A stretch of DNA of 29,409 nt from Lingula anatina (GCF_001039355.2 NW_019773760.1:17736-47144); one strand, 5' to 3'; positions 1 through 10,640 are shown, counted from the stretch's first letter. Program-made: numbers and translations. The notes: generated by a model not told the origin, from the sequence alone.

Positions 1-363
1 AAAAAAAAAACGAGATTAGCGGGCTTTTTATTTTCAATTGTCATTTTCATTTTTATTCTTACCTATATATTTAAAAATTCTCCTGAGATTTCCCTGTTAT
101 TTTCATATTTACTATTATTTATTTCTTAAGTCTCCTTAGTTAGCTAAATGCCAGTGAAGTCAGTCCTCTAAAATTCTAGCCCTAAACCGATCATGATTTA
201 ACCATATTTGTTCAACAGGCCCTAGAAACCTACCCTAGGTTCTAAATTTCCGTATTGCCAGCTCGATCTTGTTTTTATATTTAATCCATATCAGCAATGC
301 GAAACTCTAGCCACCAGCGTCAACTTGTGGGCGTCCTTCTTCAAAGTTTTGCCTGGGGCGCTT

Positions 364-426
364 CCATATTTGGAAGTCACAAGTCTCGCACGTCACAACT
401 TTGTCCCCCTGCAGCTCCATATTTGG
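364..426. promoter_or_regulatory. Pair of CArG (SRF-type) boxes
   Basis: The decamer CCATATTTGG occurs at 364-373 and again at 417-426, each inside an identical 14-base stretch. It fits the serum response factor consensus CC(A/T)6GG exactly. No gene start is recognised next to it, so a regulatory role is inferred only from the motif. Confidence 0.3.
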
Positions 427-609
427 AAGATTTAACAAGCTAGCTTTTACCGTGCCCTGACACTCAGGGTATAGAAACCGGATAACCGTTAGTTTATTTT
501 CATACTTTATTAAATCACGGAATTGTATTATCCTTTGATCAAATCTATGACGTAGATGTTTTCGACATTCTTGATTCAATGTAACGACTTTCTTTACGGT
601 CTCTTTCAC

Positions 610-960
610 CGGAGTTATCCCTGTGTGTAGCGATACGATCTCATGATGAGTTGGTAGGTGCGTACGAGGCTTTGGTGAAAGACCCTAAGAATTCAATAAA
701 TATTTATGGACCCGTCTTTAATTGAAGCTAAGAAAGTGACCTTGTTCACAACGTACCCCAGTAAGAAATTTATTCATTTATTTGTCCAATTATTCCTTTA
801 TTTTTATTTGTTATTAAAATATTCATTCATCTAATCTCAGTTTGTTCTTTTCATAAAATATGTCCATCCATTATCAATTAATCAATTGTTTTCATTCACT
901 CAAATAACATTCTAACCATTGTATTTAATTAAGTATTTAATAACCTCTTAAGTAGTGAAG
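610..960. other. Non-coding, nothing recognised
   Basis: AT-rich sequence with no convincing open frame, splice pair or repeat. The first 300 bases of the window are similar apart from a poly-A start. Confidence 0.5.
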
Positions 961-961
961 A

Positions 962-1022
962 CAGCGTGGCCCAACGGTAGCGTGTCTGACCTGCGATAAG
1001 AAGGTTGTGTGTCACAATGCTT
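962..1022 (+). repeat. Degraded tRNA-like sequence (tRNA pseudogene or SINE head)
   Basis: The pol III A box is intact: TGGCCCAACGG at 967-977 fits TRGYNNARNNG. It is followed by a D-stem/anticodon-arm-like stretch (GTCTGACCTGCGATAAGAAGG). The B-box position (about 1003-1014, GGTTGTGTGTCA) has lost the GGTTCGA core, and the anticodon arm is disrupted. A working tRNA is therefore unlikely. This is either a tRNA pseudogene or the head of a tRNA-derived SINE. Confidence 0.5.
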
Positions 1023-1029
1023 TGTTTTT

Positions 1030-2280
1030 AAATGTAATCCAGGAATTCCGCGTCCTTTAGACAGAGAGCGAAGTTTTTTCATACCTACACTTTATCCCCC
1101 AATTGATGTAATATGTCTTTAAGTATTAATTACACTTACCGCAAATTTAATTCTTTAAAAACTTAAACATCTATAACAAAAAAAATCATCAAATGTGCGT
1201 CAGTCGGTATGCTGTAAACAATTTAAAATGGTGGCGGGAGCTGACAAGGAAACAATTCAGTCAAAAAAGATCCTCTTGCTCGTTCTATTCGCTTGTGACT
1301 TGAAGGCTTCCTCTTCAGCCACCCCAAGCCCCAACTCAGTACCACATCTGTGATGAGAATAGGAAAGTCAGAACATCTTACGGTTACGCCACGAACCAAG
1401 TCTAAATATATAAGAACTGCGTCTTTTCATTGCTGTAGTTGAGATGAACACAATCAACTGCTGAGCCGTTACTGCCAGCAATTTCAAAGAGAGTGGGTGT
1501 AAAAAGCCATTTGCTACTTCTCATGGCCAAAGACAGTGGTTGACAACGCTACTGTCTTGTATGTTGCCAAGCGAATCAATTTTAATTTTAAAATCATATT
1601 TACCTTTTGTGCCTCCACCGGCCCCTCACAACCCAAACCCATTAGGAGAATTATATGTCTTCAAATGTAATTTCGATTTAGAAACTTGTGTTTATAACAA
1701 ATAATTAAATGATGTAGCCAGTCAGAGCACTCAACTGGGTCTCTTGAAGGATCTACACATTGCTACAGTTGAGCTTTGAAACACAATTATCGTGTAGCAC
1801 AATCACCGAGTATTGAATTACATGTATAGATTTTTATGTCGAGGCTCCCTCCTGATGTTAATATGATAAGAACTGCATGTACCAAGATGTTAATGTGTTT
1901 GTGAACTGTTAACCCAGATACATTAAGACTTCTTCCAATGCCAAAGTTTTACATCAGTATATGTAATTTGATAGTACGTTAAATTAATTAGACAGACAAA
2001 GAATCAAACAGCTTAATATTAAGGCAATAATGCAAATCAATGCTTGAAATCTAATTAAATCCGAACTGTTAACAATCGGTAGATACCAGTACAATCAAGA
2101 TCCATGAGGGGACTATGATGATCGGTGAAGGAAGTAAATGTAAAACCAAAGCCACGGTGATCTCCAAGCATGGTGCTTTCACCTATTTAACGAGGACGTT
2201 GAAATGTTATTGGACTAGAAAATTGAAAGGTCACCAATAAATTTGAGATTTGATTTGCATTACATGTCTGTGCATCATCT
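1030..2280. other. Non-coding, nothing recognised
   Basis: No supported exon, RNA gene or strong repeat was seen. Composition is AT-rich with scattered short palindromes. Confidence 0.5.
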
Positions 2281-2288
2281 GATGAGAG

Positions 2289-2315
2289 GTGGCTCGTGAC
2301 GTCATGAGGAGCCAC
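2289..2315. promoter_or_regulatory. CRE site inside a small hairpin
   Basis: Inverted arms GTGGCTC (2289-2295) and GAGCCAC (2309-2315) enclose the perfect CREB/ATF palindrome TGACGTCA at 2297-2304. It lies about 540 bases upstream of the start codon of the three-exon gene at 2839, so it could be part of its upstream control region. That link is inferred. Confidence 0.35.
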
Positions 2316-2674
2316 ACGAACCGGCCGGCCGACAAAAATAGCAGGTGATGAAGAATAAGATTAAATAAATTATTAAGTTCCAGATGATTCATGGGTCATT
2401 TAGAACGACACCATTTCCTGACGGGAAGAAATTTGGATGAGTACATTGTACTTACATGTACAGAATATGTATACCGAGGGACTGGATCGGTTTAATGGTT
2501 TGAAGTTGGAAAAAATAATAATATTAAAGGATAAATGGGAAGTACTACACAATATTGGGGCGTTTTTCAAATGCATTCCGCATGCCTGCTTAAAGTCATG
2601 TTTCCCAACTGTTCAGCCACACACCTGCGCACCTCGCCGTCTGAGTCATGGCCCACCTAGTTAACACACAATTG

Positions 2675-2684
2675 GCGCATGCGC
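2675..2684. promoter_or_regulatory. NRF1-type promoter element of the 2839-7408 gene
   Basis: GCGCATGCGC is the perfect palindromic core of the nuclear respiratory factor 1 site, which is typical of TATA-less animal promoters just upstream of the transcription start. It lies 155 bases before the ATG at 2839. A YY1-like GCCATCTT follows at 2769-2776. Together they support a promoter in about 2650-2780. Confidence 0.5.
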
Positions 2685-2838
2685 AACACCTTTACATTCG
2701 AAAGGCCCCCCTTCTTGTTGTTTGATTTTGAAAATTCAGCAGTGAATGCAAGGGAAGAACATCGCACTGCCATCTTATAATTTTAATTGATGATGGACTA
2801 AACTCAAACAACGAGTGTGACTTTGGTTTAAAAACCCG

Positions 2839-3000
2839 ATGGCTCACTTTCGTCCCGTACTCAATGAATATGAACCTCCCCAAGGCAAGGAAGGTATTGA
2901 AGAAAGCGAAGGCGACAATTTAATAATCAACACAGATACAGCAAAAGACCACACATCTACACAATCTAAAAAAGGCAATGAAATTCAACTCTTTGAAGAT
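2839..3000 (+). CDS. Exon 1 (coding) of unknown three-exon gene
   Basis: First coding exon, 54 codons, of a gene of unknown function with exons 2839-3000, 6528-6665 and 7115-7408. The ATG is preceded by an in-frame TGA at 2818-2820, which fixes the start. The exon ends at a perfect donor (GAT|GTAAGT) in phase 0. The encoded segment is hydrophilic and acidic (…GKEGIEESEGDN…) and rich in K, D, E, T and S, so it is probably disordered. It has no signal peptide or membrane segment. An NRF1-type site lies 155 bases upstream. I recognise no family. The intron that follows is 3.5 kb and full of repeat relics. Confidence 0.6.
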
Positions 3001-3226
3001 GTAAGTATTATTGTAATAATTCCTTAATGAAACATACTGTAGCCTTGTCCTAAATTGGGATTCAATCACCTAAATCTACACTTTAAACAACTCACCTTGA
3101 AATTATTCTGTATCACGTCAAACTTGGAATGTTTATTGACAACATGATATTGACAATAGCAATAGGAAAATCTAACATATTGTTATCCATTTTAAGTATT
3201 ATAAGTATGCTACGAACGAGTATCTA

Positions 3227-3345
3227 TGAATAATCGTTATAAAATGTTTTACCTCAGTCACGGAGGTTATATTCCCGGTTTCTTTTTATTTGTTTGTTTG
3301 TGACTTGTTTGTCTTTTAGTAACAGCATGCAAAACTCTGAGTGAT
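3227..3345 (+). repeat. Fragment of dispersed GGAGGTTAT/(GTTT)n repeat family
   Basis: It shares with 4010-4200 the order GAATAATCGTTA, TTTACCTCAGTCACGGAGGTTAT, a GTTTGTTT run and a TAGTAACA-CATGCAAAA stretch. It is the reverse complement of the end of the element at 22087-22608, where AACCTCCTTGG precedes the CAAA-rich run. It lies in intron 1 of the unknown gene. Confidence 0.6.
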
Positions 3346-4009
3346 CTAATTAGCTCTGCATTATAACAAGGAGTTATAACTACTCGATTATAGCGAGTAA
3401 TGTATCCAAAGTCCAATCACTGTCAGTTAAAAAACGTAGAAAATCAACAAATAGGTGCATACTTATAACGCATGGGGAAAGGCAGGGCTATGTAACATCC
3501 GTCTGTTGCAAAACACAGACTTCATTTTCTTTGGGGTCATCATAAGTCAGGCATATACGTATGCTTGCTATTGTTTTATAGCAGGAAAATGTTCCTTGCG
3601 AGTATAGTAGAAGTGAACGTCAAACTGAGGTGAAAAATAGTCTTCTGGAAACACTGTTACTACGAGAGGTCTAGGGGCGTAGGCCTAGCAGAAAACCCAG
3701 CAATTGCCAGGAGTTACCCGACTTTTTCTGCAACCCATTCCCACACGGTCACTGCCGCGTTCTTGATTTTCAGTCTCCAACTTTTATGGACGACCTTCGC
3801 AGTGCCATGCCCCTCATTTGAAATGTGAACTATAAATCTGTTGCTTGGTTAGGTATGAGATATGATAGTTTAAAGATATGGTTATTTCAACCTCGTTTCA
3901 CAGTTAGATATTCATGTCATACCGCTGCAGAATGAAAATGCCAACAAACTTAATGTCAGTCACTTTATCTATGCTAAGGCTTACTTTTGGTCTTAAAATG
4001 TGTATAACC

Positions 4010-4200
4010 GAATAATCGTTACAAAAAGGGTTTACATCACTCAAGGAAGTTATGTTTGCGGTTTTATTTGTAAGTTTTTAAAAATTAATTTGTTTGTTAG
4101 TAACACTATGCAAAAAGAAATGGGGGATTTCAATAAAACTGCTCTCAGAAAAGGGCCAGGAAACGAATGATTATGTTTTGGTGGTGATCTATATATTAAT
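4010..4200 (+). repeat. Second fragment of the same dispersed repeat family
   Basis: It starts like the copy at 3227 (GAATAATCGTTA, CAAGGAAGTTATGTTTGC, GTTTGTTAGTAACA) and runs on to GTTTTGGTGGTGATC near 4178. That is the reverse complement of the GATCACCACCAAAA core repeated three times at 22162-22535, so membership of that family is well supported. Confidence 0.65.
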
Positions 4201-4282
4201 TTATGTTTTAACCATATAAATGTATTCACGGATCTTATTTACCTCTAATAATATTAGCGTATTTTGCAACATTTTTGTTTAC

Positions 4283-4296
4283 GATACCATGGTATC
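4283..4296. repeat. Perfect 14-bp palindrome
   Basis: GATACCATGGTATC is a perfect dyad in intron 1 of the unknown gene. No function is assigned. Confidence 0.5.
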
Positions 4297-5269
4297 ATCA
4301 ATGAAATAACGATTTTCGGTACGTATGGGGTACGTAGTTACACGACGTTTTAATACACATTTCTACAGAGACACAGTATACATTTATTCTAATCTAGGTA
4401 TTTTAGAACATAAATTAAGGAAGCAATATATGCAGACTTGACATTTAATATGGAATATTTCAGTTTCGAAGGTATGCCTAGGTAAAAATGCATTCTTTTT
4501 TTCAAAAAACTCCGATTTCATATAAGATATGTGAGTGGGGAAGTGTGTAGTCAGGTGTATCGCTTCCAATTAACTGAATACCGGTTTGTTGCGCTGCTGC
4601 ATTATGTAATATGCAGTGATTTAATTGGGTAGTGCTCCTTTGGGCAGGTCGAAGCTTGGCTTTAGGAAAGCATGGTTTTGTCAAAAAAGTATCCATATGT
4701 CGGTAACTACAGCATAGAAGAATTTGAAATTTTGCATGAAAGTGGTCGGTTTTGCAAGGTGTAAAATGAGCTATGCAGTGCTCTGCATATTTGTTAATCT
4801 GTGGCAGTAGGCGGGAAAAAGACAGACATTCCCAGACAGAAAATTGCGCCAAACGAAACGGTCCGCGCAGTTTTATAGAGTAATTCCCAGACTGATGTAC
4901 CTTACACAGAGGCCACAACCAATGTATTGAAATCTTACCACCAGGGTACAGGACCCGCTGTCTGTCGGGATATGCTACTGCAACTAAACAAAAACCACCC
5001 AGTCCGTTCAGAATGAGGGGTAAATTGCCACCAAAACGTATTTTTTCAAGGTCCTTAGCGAACACCAGACGACCTCAGGGGAACCCACTGTAAACAGCAA
5101 AACATCGTTGTATGTTTTTCTAATGAACTGGGGACCCTGATCGTTTCTGAGTTGAACACTGAAATCTCGTGACTTTCTTTATTGAGGTCAGCTTTCACCT
5201 TTACCGCTCAACCAGTCAAAACAGAGTTTACAGACATCCAGAAGAGGCCAACGACTAAGCGTCAGTAAT

Positions 5270-5734
5270 TGGAGTGGATACCACATTGGTGCCAAAACAC
5301 CATGATGGTCATCCACAAAAAAGCTGAACCAGATCAAATAAAGGAATAATCTGAGAACCACTTGACTATCATTTGATAGGGGGCACCTTAGGAACAATTT
5401 TAGGTTGCACGGTGAAATTCCCGGTACACACATAGCACTTTTGATAGCAGATTACTTACAGAACCAAGGGAATGTGCAGCTACTTTGGTAATCAAAATCG
5501 CCATATTTGAACCACATAGACGATATGTGGGTAGGCCATTACTCGCCGAATCAATGGCCTACATGTCCTACAACGAAACTGGACCAAATTGGACAGATTT
5601 TAACCGATGCCTAGAATATCATTCCAGATTAAACTCTAAAAACCTACCCAAGGAGTACCTTGCCACTTGAGAGCGCTGGTAGCAAACAGAAGAGGTCAAG
5701 CATAACAGCGACCGTTACGGTGACTAGACACTGA
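5270..5734 (+). pseudogene. Dead Tc1/mariner-type transposase, C-terminal half
   Basis: One reading frame from 5270 to 5734 keeps the order of the C-terminal Tc1 transposase landmarks but carries several in-frame stops. GYHIGAKTP near 5276 matches the usual G-KTP segment. LNQIK-RNNL follows, where the family has LN-YRDE-L. DYLQNQGNVQLLW at 5450 sits where the family has YLQ...LPWP. SKSPYLNHIDDMW near 5492 stands for SPDLNPIEHLW, with the catalytic D changed to Y. LTDA-NIIPD near 5598 stands for A-W-NIPQ, with TAG where W is expected. Several stops differ by one base from the expected codon, the pattern of old decay. It lies in intron 1 of the unknown gene, same strand, and is not functional. 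Assignment rests on motif order and not on a database match. Confidence 0.7.
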
Positions 5735-6463
5735 CATGGGGGTTCTTTGTGAGGCGTGTAACTCTTTTACAGAAAATAATTTGGAAAATATGGAGATCCA
5801 AAATATCTCTTTTGATTGTTGTCGTATGACATAGAATAGGCAATGTGTTTTTGTTTGCTTCTCTGGCGAATTCCATTAATGAACTGATGTCACAATGACA
5901 TCAAAGAGATAATTGAAAGTTATTAAAACACGATTTTAATCCTTATTTTCATTTATCAGTCAGCAAAATAGGAAAAAAAAACTGATGAAAAATGATTTGG
6001 AAAAAAAAAACATTCCATATTAAATGTCAAGTCTGTACATACATACTAGTGATGCCGAGATGCAATGCGGGTTCTGGTAGTAGTAGGAGTTTATTTCCGT
6101 TAACTTGTGGCAACATAAACAACAGAAAGTAATGCCAATCAAAAAGACACAAACATACACAGAGCTTATTACATGGTGCTGCTGATAAATAAAATATACA
6201 AATATACATATAGATACTGGGGTACATTGGAAGATAGTGGTGTGAAGGAATATGCAAAAAAAAAAAAAAGAAAAAAATACCGTATATCCAGAGAGGATGG
6301 CATGACAACAAAGTTTATGAATTATCACTTTTTTAAAAAGTCTGATACAAATTTAATTTTATCATTTTTCCTAGAAATTTAGTTTTATATTCACGTAGAA
6401 ACAATGGAATCGTGCCTTGTGGTATTGTTTAATTATTAATTTCTTATTAGTTGATTATTTGTT

Positions 6464-6497
6464 TTGGCGGAGGTATTTGCTCACTGAATGCTTTTTC
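6464..6497 (+). repeat. Solo end of the dispersed repeat, next to a splice acceptor
   Basis: TTGGCGGAGGTATTTGC followed by a CTGAATGCTTTT stretch matches the reverse complement of the left end of the 22087-22608 element (AGAAAAGCAC, then AGTCTCCACCC). It ends about 30 bases before the exon 2 acceptor AG at 6526-6527, so the pyrimidine-rich tract of that acceptor adjoins or derives from it. Confidence 0.55.
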
Positions 6498-6527
6498 CAT
6501 TTTTTTTCCATATGATATAACTTTCAG

Positions 6528-6665
6528 AATAATATATTCTGCCGGCTAAGAAAGTGGATAATCAATATAGCCAGAAGTTTGATTACGAGATTGTGGGGAA
6601 ACTTTAAAACTGACCAAGGCACCAAACATAAGCCTGATAAAGACAAAAAAGAATATGCTGAAGAG
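6528..6665 (+). CDS. Exon 2 of unknown three-exon gene
   Basis: It is a 138-base exon between a good acceptor (T-rich tract, then ACTTTCAG) and donor (GAAGAG|GTAATT). It is open in phase 0 on both sides and joins exons 1 and 3 without loss of frame; 46 codons. It encodes a basic, amphipathic stretch (FCRLRKWIINIARSLITRLW) followed by a lysine-rich tail (KHKPDKDKKEYAEE). The first part could be an amphipathic helix that binds membrane or a partner; that is inference. No known domain is recognised. Confidence 0.55.
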
Positions 6666-6861
6666 GTAATTTTGTCGAACTTATTGAAGCAATAGTCTTG
6701 TCTTTTATTCGGTTTCAACTGTTTCTACACTTTAAACGGTCCATAATGGAGCCATTTTGTTGACTCGCTGACGGCATGGCACAAGACTGACTGTGATGAC
6801 CAAAGGCCTAGGTGCCGCTATACCCAAACTGTGTCAATTGCAATTGTTGAACATACTTATA

Positions 6862-6878
6862 ACACACACATACATACA

Positions 6879-6910
<32 letters not shown>

Positions 6911-6911
6911 T
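6862..6911. repeat. (CA)n microsatellite
   Basis: A 50-base run of CA dinucleotides broken by a few TA steps, in intron 2 of the unknown gene. Confidence 0.95.
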
Positions 6912-7114
6912 AGTAATAACAATAATAAGTAGCACTCCAAGATATTGTACTATGTATTTTAAGACTTTTTCTCATTAAGATAAACATGGCTTACCAATGC
7001 AGGATGAACATGCCCAATACCTTCTACTGATTCATTTCTACTACGCCAATGCTTACATAAAGGCTTGTAGTACCGAATAATACAATTGTTCTTAATATAT
7101 TTATTTACTTTTAG

Positions 7115-7408
7115 ATGAAAGTAAAGAAAATCAACAAAATTGTTCTCGGACAATTTATTTTGAGACGGGTTGGAAACGAAGGCACTCAAGAAAACTACGA
7201 GTCACGGGGGTTGAGAGCACTTGCACAGCACGCTATTACCTGCCTGGAAAAGCAACCAAAAGAAGTATGGAGTGATGCTGAGCTGGAGATATACGCAAAA
7301 AATGGGGATGTGTTTAGAATTTTTTCTGGTGACGCAACAAATAAGTTTATCTTGTCACACGACGGGAGAAATGAACCAAAATTAACACCAGTGAAGAATT
7401 TTTTCTGA
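7115..7408 (+). CDS. Exon 3 (terminal) of unknown three-exon gene
   Basis: Last coding exon: 97 codons plus TGA, with acceptor TTATTTACTTTTAG|ATG in phase 0. The full protein would be 54+46+97 = 197 residues. This exon encodes the most domain-like part, of mixed charge with alternating hydrophobic residues (QFILRRVG, then SDAELEIYAKNGDVFRIFSG, then KFILSHDG, ending in VKNFF). It looks like a small folded alpha+beta region, but I do not recognise a family. The initial ATG could also start a short isoform. An AATAAA at 7413-7418 lies 5 bases after the stop, unusually close. Diverged copies of the exon end and 3' flank lie at 10.6-12.8 kb. Confidence 0.6.
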   Translation: MKVKKINKIVLGQFILRRVGNEGTQENYESRGLRALAQHAITCLEKQPKEVWSDAELEIYAKNGDVFRIFSGDATNKFILSHDGRNEPKLTPVKNFF

Positions 7409-7412
7409 GGAA

Positions 7413-7418
7413 AATAAA
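7413..7418 (+). terminator. Possible polyadenylation signal of unknown gene
   Basis: AATAAA lies 5 bases after the TGA and is followed by an A-rich tract. It would give a 3' UTR of only about 25 bases, so a later signal may be used instead. Confidence 0.35.
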
Positions 7419-7779
7419 AAAAAAATACTTAATATTATTGAAGTTAATTGTAAACAAAGGCACCGTCGTCAATGAAAATTAAAAGAAGGGCATTATTTCG
7501 GTAATTTCAATTATTTCATGAATATTTTATGTTTACAAAGACATTGACCTGAGCACTGCTGCACAAATAACTCGTGAGTCGAGTCTGTCTTGGATGCAAT
7601 GGATGACTTGAATCATTTGAAAAATTACATGCAGTACAAAACAAGGGTAAAGTAGCTATTAAGGGCAATGATTGTTCTGTAGGGTTTTATTGTACCTTGT
7701 GACTTATTGTTTCAATATAAGTTATCAATAACCCTTGAATTTGCCTTGGTTTGTTGCAAACGGTAATTACCCCCTCACG

Positions 7780-10600
7780 CTAGAGGCGAATTGAGCAAGA
7801 ATGTCATCGGGAAGGGAATTCTTTGTGCATTCCTGGATATTCGAAGAGCATTGTAAAAATTTCGAGTACATTCTAAATACTTCTACCCATTCTTGTGGCC
7901 GGCCCGAATGTTTTGCTCATGTTAAACACTTTCGAAGTGCATTCCAAGAGGAAAATTATCGAATGGCATTTGAATAGTATTCTAATTGCACTATGGCTGC
8001 ATTCTAAATATCAGGACAAAGGACATCTCATTGGTCAACAATCATTGTCTTTCAATTGATTTGTGGTTGTTTAAAACAATACAGTAGGACACATACTGTC
8101 GAAAAGCGGTGTACTTCGGCACGTCATGATTGTCCATTTGCTACGTCCGCGCAACAAAATAGCTCGAGAATGGCGACTCATTGAAAATGAGTACGTTGCG
8201 CGTAAATCTATATTGCAAAAAATCTACTGTGGCTTGAACTTTTATATTTTAGAAAGTGAATAAGCATTTGTTCTTCTGTCGAAAAAGAGCATAGTTTTAC
8301 CAATAAACCGTCAAGTAATCTTACCACCGCGTACTGAATACAGAGGACGGAATTTTTTACAGAACCAAAAACGCATATGTCTAGGGAGGGACTATAATGC
8401 GAGAAATTTGTTTACAAATATAAAATTCGCTTAAATTGCGAAAAAAGATTGCTAAAGTATAAAGGTTTTCAATTTTTAAAGGAAAATCCCGCACACTCTT
8501 TGGTTTGTCAGTCTCGACCGAAAATCTGGGAAGTTGTCAAAATAAGCGGAAATTTACTCCCGCGCAAAACCATCGAATATAATACCCATTTTTGCCGTCT
8601 TTCAAGCAAATAAACACCTTTATTCACTCTTAAAAGTTTCAAACTAACCTCAAATTTCACATAAGGTGCTATGATCCACACTTTTCTCCTAAGCAGCAGA
8701 CTACTGACCTTGAACTGGTTTGATTCGTAAATATCATGTGACAGAAGTCATGTGACATGCGGATTGGGCCTTCAAATTATGCATTTCTTAAGTCCAGTGT
8801 GATCACAAATAAGGTTTTCGGTTTATTAGGGCAATGATTGCATGAAATAATAAAAATACAACTTAAATTTAATGCCGAAGAACCAATTTTGCCTCTCGTT
8901 TTGCGGGAGTTTGTCTGACCTATTTTCATTGGAAATCCCGCAATTTTATCACGAGGGTGGACAGGTGGAGTGAATTGTGCGGCCAGTTTCGAATTGCACC
9001 AAAACTTGCGGAAATTTGTGACCCACACATGTAAACTATATATGAAGATTATAATGAGGTAGGTATAGATTTTCAACAGAATTCAGAAGTTAAACTTTAT
9101 ACGAAAAAAGTGTATGCCTTCCCCCCAACTTCAAGATCATGTACGGTATATAGTACATTCGGATATGTCCTAGTTGTAAGTTATAGTATACAATGTATCA
9201 TACATGTAGTTTTGTTAATAGGGGGTGTTGTTCATTCTGCACTGTGTGACCTACCCCGAATCATTTACATCAGTTTAGTCAACAGATTTACTTAATAATG
9301 ATACGAAAGCAGTTTACCAGCGCGAGCACCTGCCAAGATTCATTTGATAAGTATACGGGGTACATGTTTAATCTTCAATTATACACTTCTAATTGTTATA
9401 CAGCTATATCTCAAAGTACATTCCACAATGCAAATCTACAGTAAAAAAATTTTGAGCATCATCATGTTAGTTCCCAGGAAAGCATTATTATGTAATTCAT
9501 AGTAAACTTTGTTGTAACGGTGCCTTATGTACCCCCGGTACCATTAACTATGTTGTGCTCGGTTGTGGTCTTCTGTAGTAAGTTTTGATACATGTTCTCA
9601 ATTTATGTAAATGAAAATGTTTATCTTTAACCATGGTCTCTAATAATTTATGTTGTAGTGGTATTTTTTCATTGCAGGTGAAAATGAAGAGTTTCATGCA
9701 AGTAACAGGGAAAGTGGGTGCTACATAATGTGAAAGTGATCATGATGATATCAATTAAGCAACCTTTGTTTATGCATTTATTTCTATACCTCTATTGACA
9801 GAGATATGAAAGATATATTTACTGAGTATTTGGACAGATCTAAAGCAACTAAAGGCATAGACTTGATAGTCACTGTATTTTTCAATAAAAGTTGATAATT
9901 GCAGAAAACCAATAGCCCATGGTTTACCACTTAATTGTTGGCTTATAATATTCAAACAGAAAGACAGCAAAGGAATGGAAAATGAAAAAGAAAAAGAAAA
10001 GAAGGGAAACAGACATTTTGCAGTTTTGCAGTTTACATTAATCATGTCCTCTCTAAGAATTCATGATTTTGTAAAAAAAAAAAAAAAGCATGCAAAATTA
10101 TAATTTTGTGATTAATGTTGAAAATGACACTGCCAGATAAAATTGTTCAACATGTTTCAGTATGTTGTATATGTTGAATAAAGGATTTTAAAGAAAAATA
10201 TGCTTTTTAAAAATACTTATCTGCCAATTAAAATGAGGAAAACAATCCACTTATCTTATCAATGTCACATAAAACACAGATAACATTTAGAAATACATAT
10301 ATTAGCCAATTTAAGCTTGCACATTTACCACTGAAAATTTTGACCAGCTCCTAAGATGTTGTTTTTGTACAAATATCAGTCGTAACATCGTAAAATGGAA
10401 TTGGGACTAAACCTTATAAAGACAGCAACATGTATCAACATAAAAATAGAATTACTNATCTGATTGGAAGTATTAGATATTTACTTCTGCAGATAATATT
10501 GTCAATTTTCGGTCAAATTTCCACTGTTTCACAAAACGAACGCGACGTAACGTAATGGCGCGTGAAAAAACGACGTAAAAACCCTACGCCGTGACAGTAT
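7780..10600. other. Non-coding, no gene supported
   Basis: Nearly 3 kb of AT-rich sequence. A cluster of GCATTC-like words lies at 7810-8010, and GCGGGAGT / GGAAATCCCGC words recur at 8480-8990. Poly-A stands at 10072-10087 and a single N at 10455-10457. A lone acceptor-like site precedes 9680 but has no partner. No open frame here resembles a known protein. Confidence 0.5.
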
Positions 10601-10640
10601 GTGTCCTACTGATAATCTTACATATTAATTAAAGTTATGC

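Noticed and set aside
307-609. 100-codon minus-strand open frame with C..C-like pairs near its end
   Set aside because: The first codon is GTG, no splice sites frame it, and the zinc-ribbon-like pattern is incomplete (YPEC instead of CPxC). Not enough to call a gene.
6020-6328. Two overlapping hydrophobic minus-strand open frames
   Set aside because: They read through A-rich low-complexity sequence (poly-F stretches) in intron 1 and look like chance.
8480-8990. Repeated GCGGGA / TCCCGC words resembling E2F sites
   Set aside because: No gene start nearby and the words are too short to mean much.
9661-9730. Acceptor-like TTTCATTGCAG followed by an 18-codon open stretch
   Set aside because: No partner exon or donor nearby and no polyadenylation signal in a fitting place.
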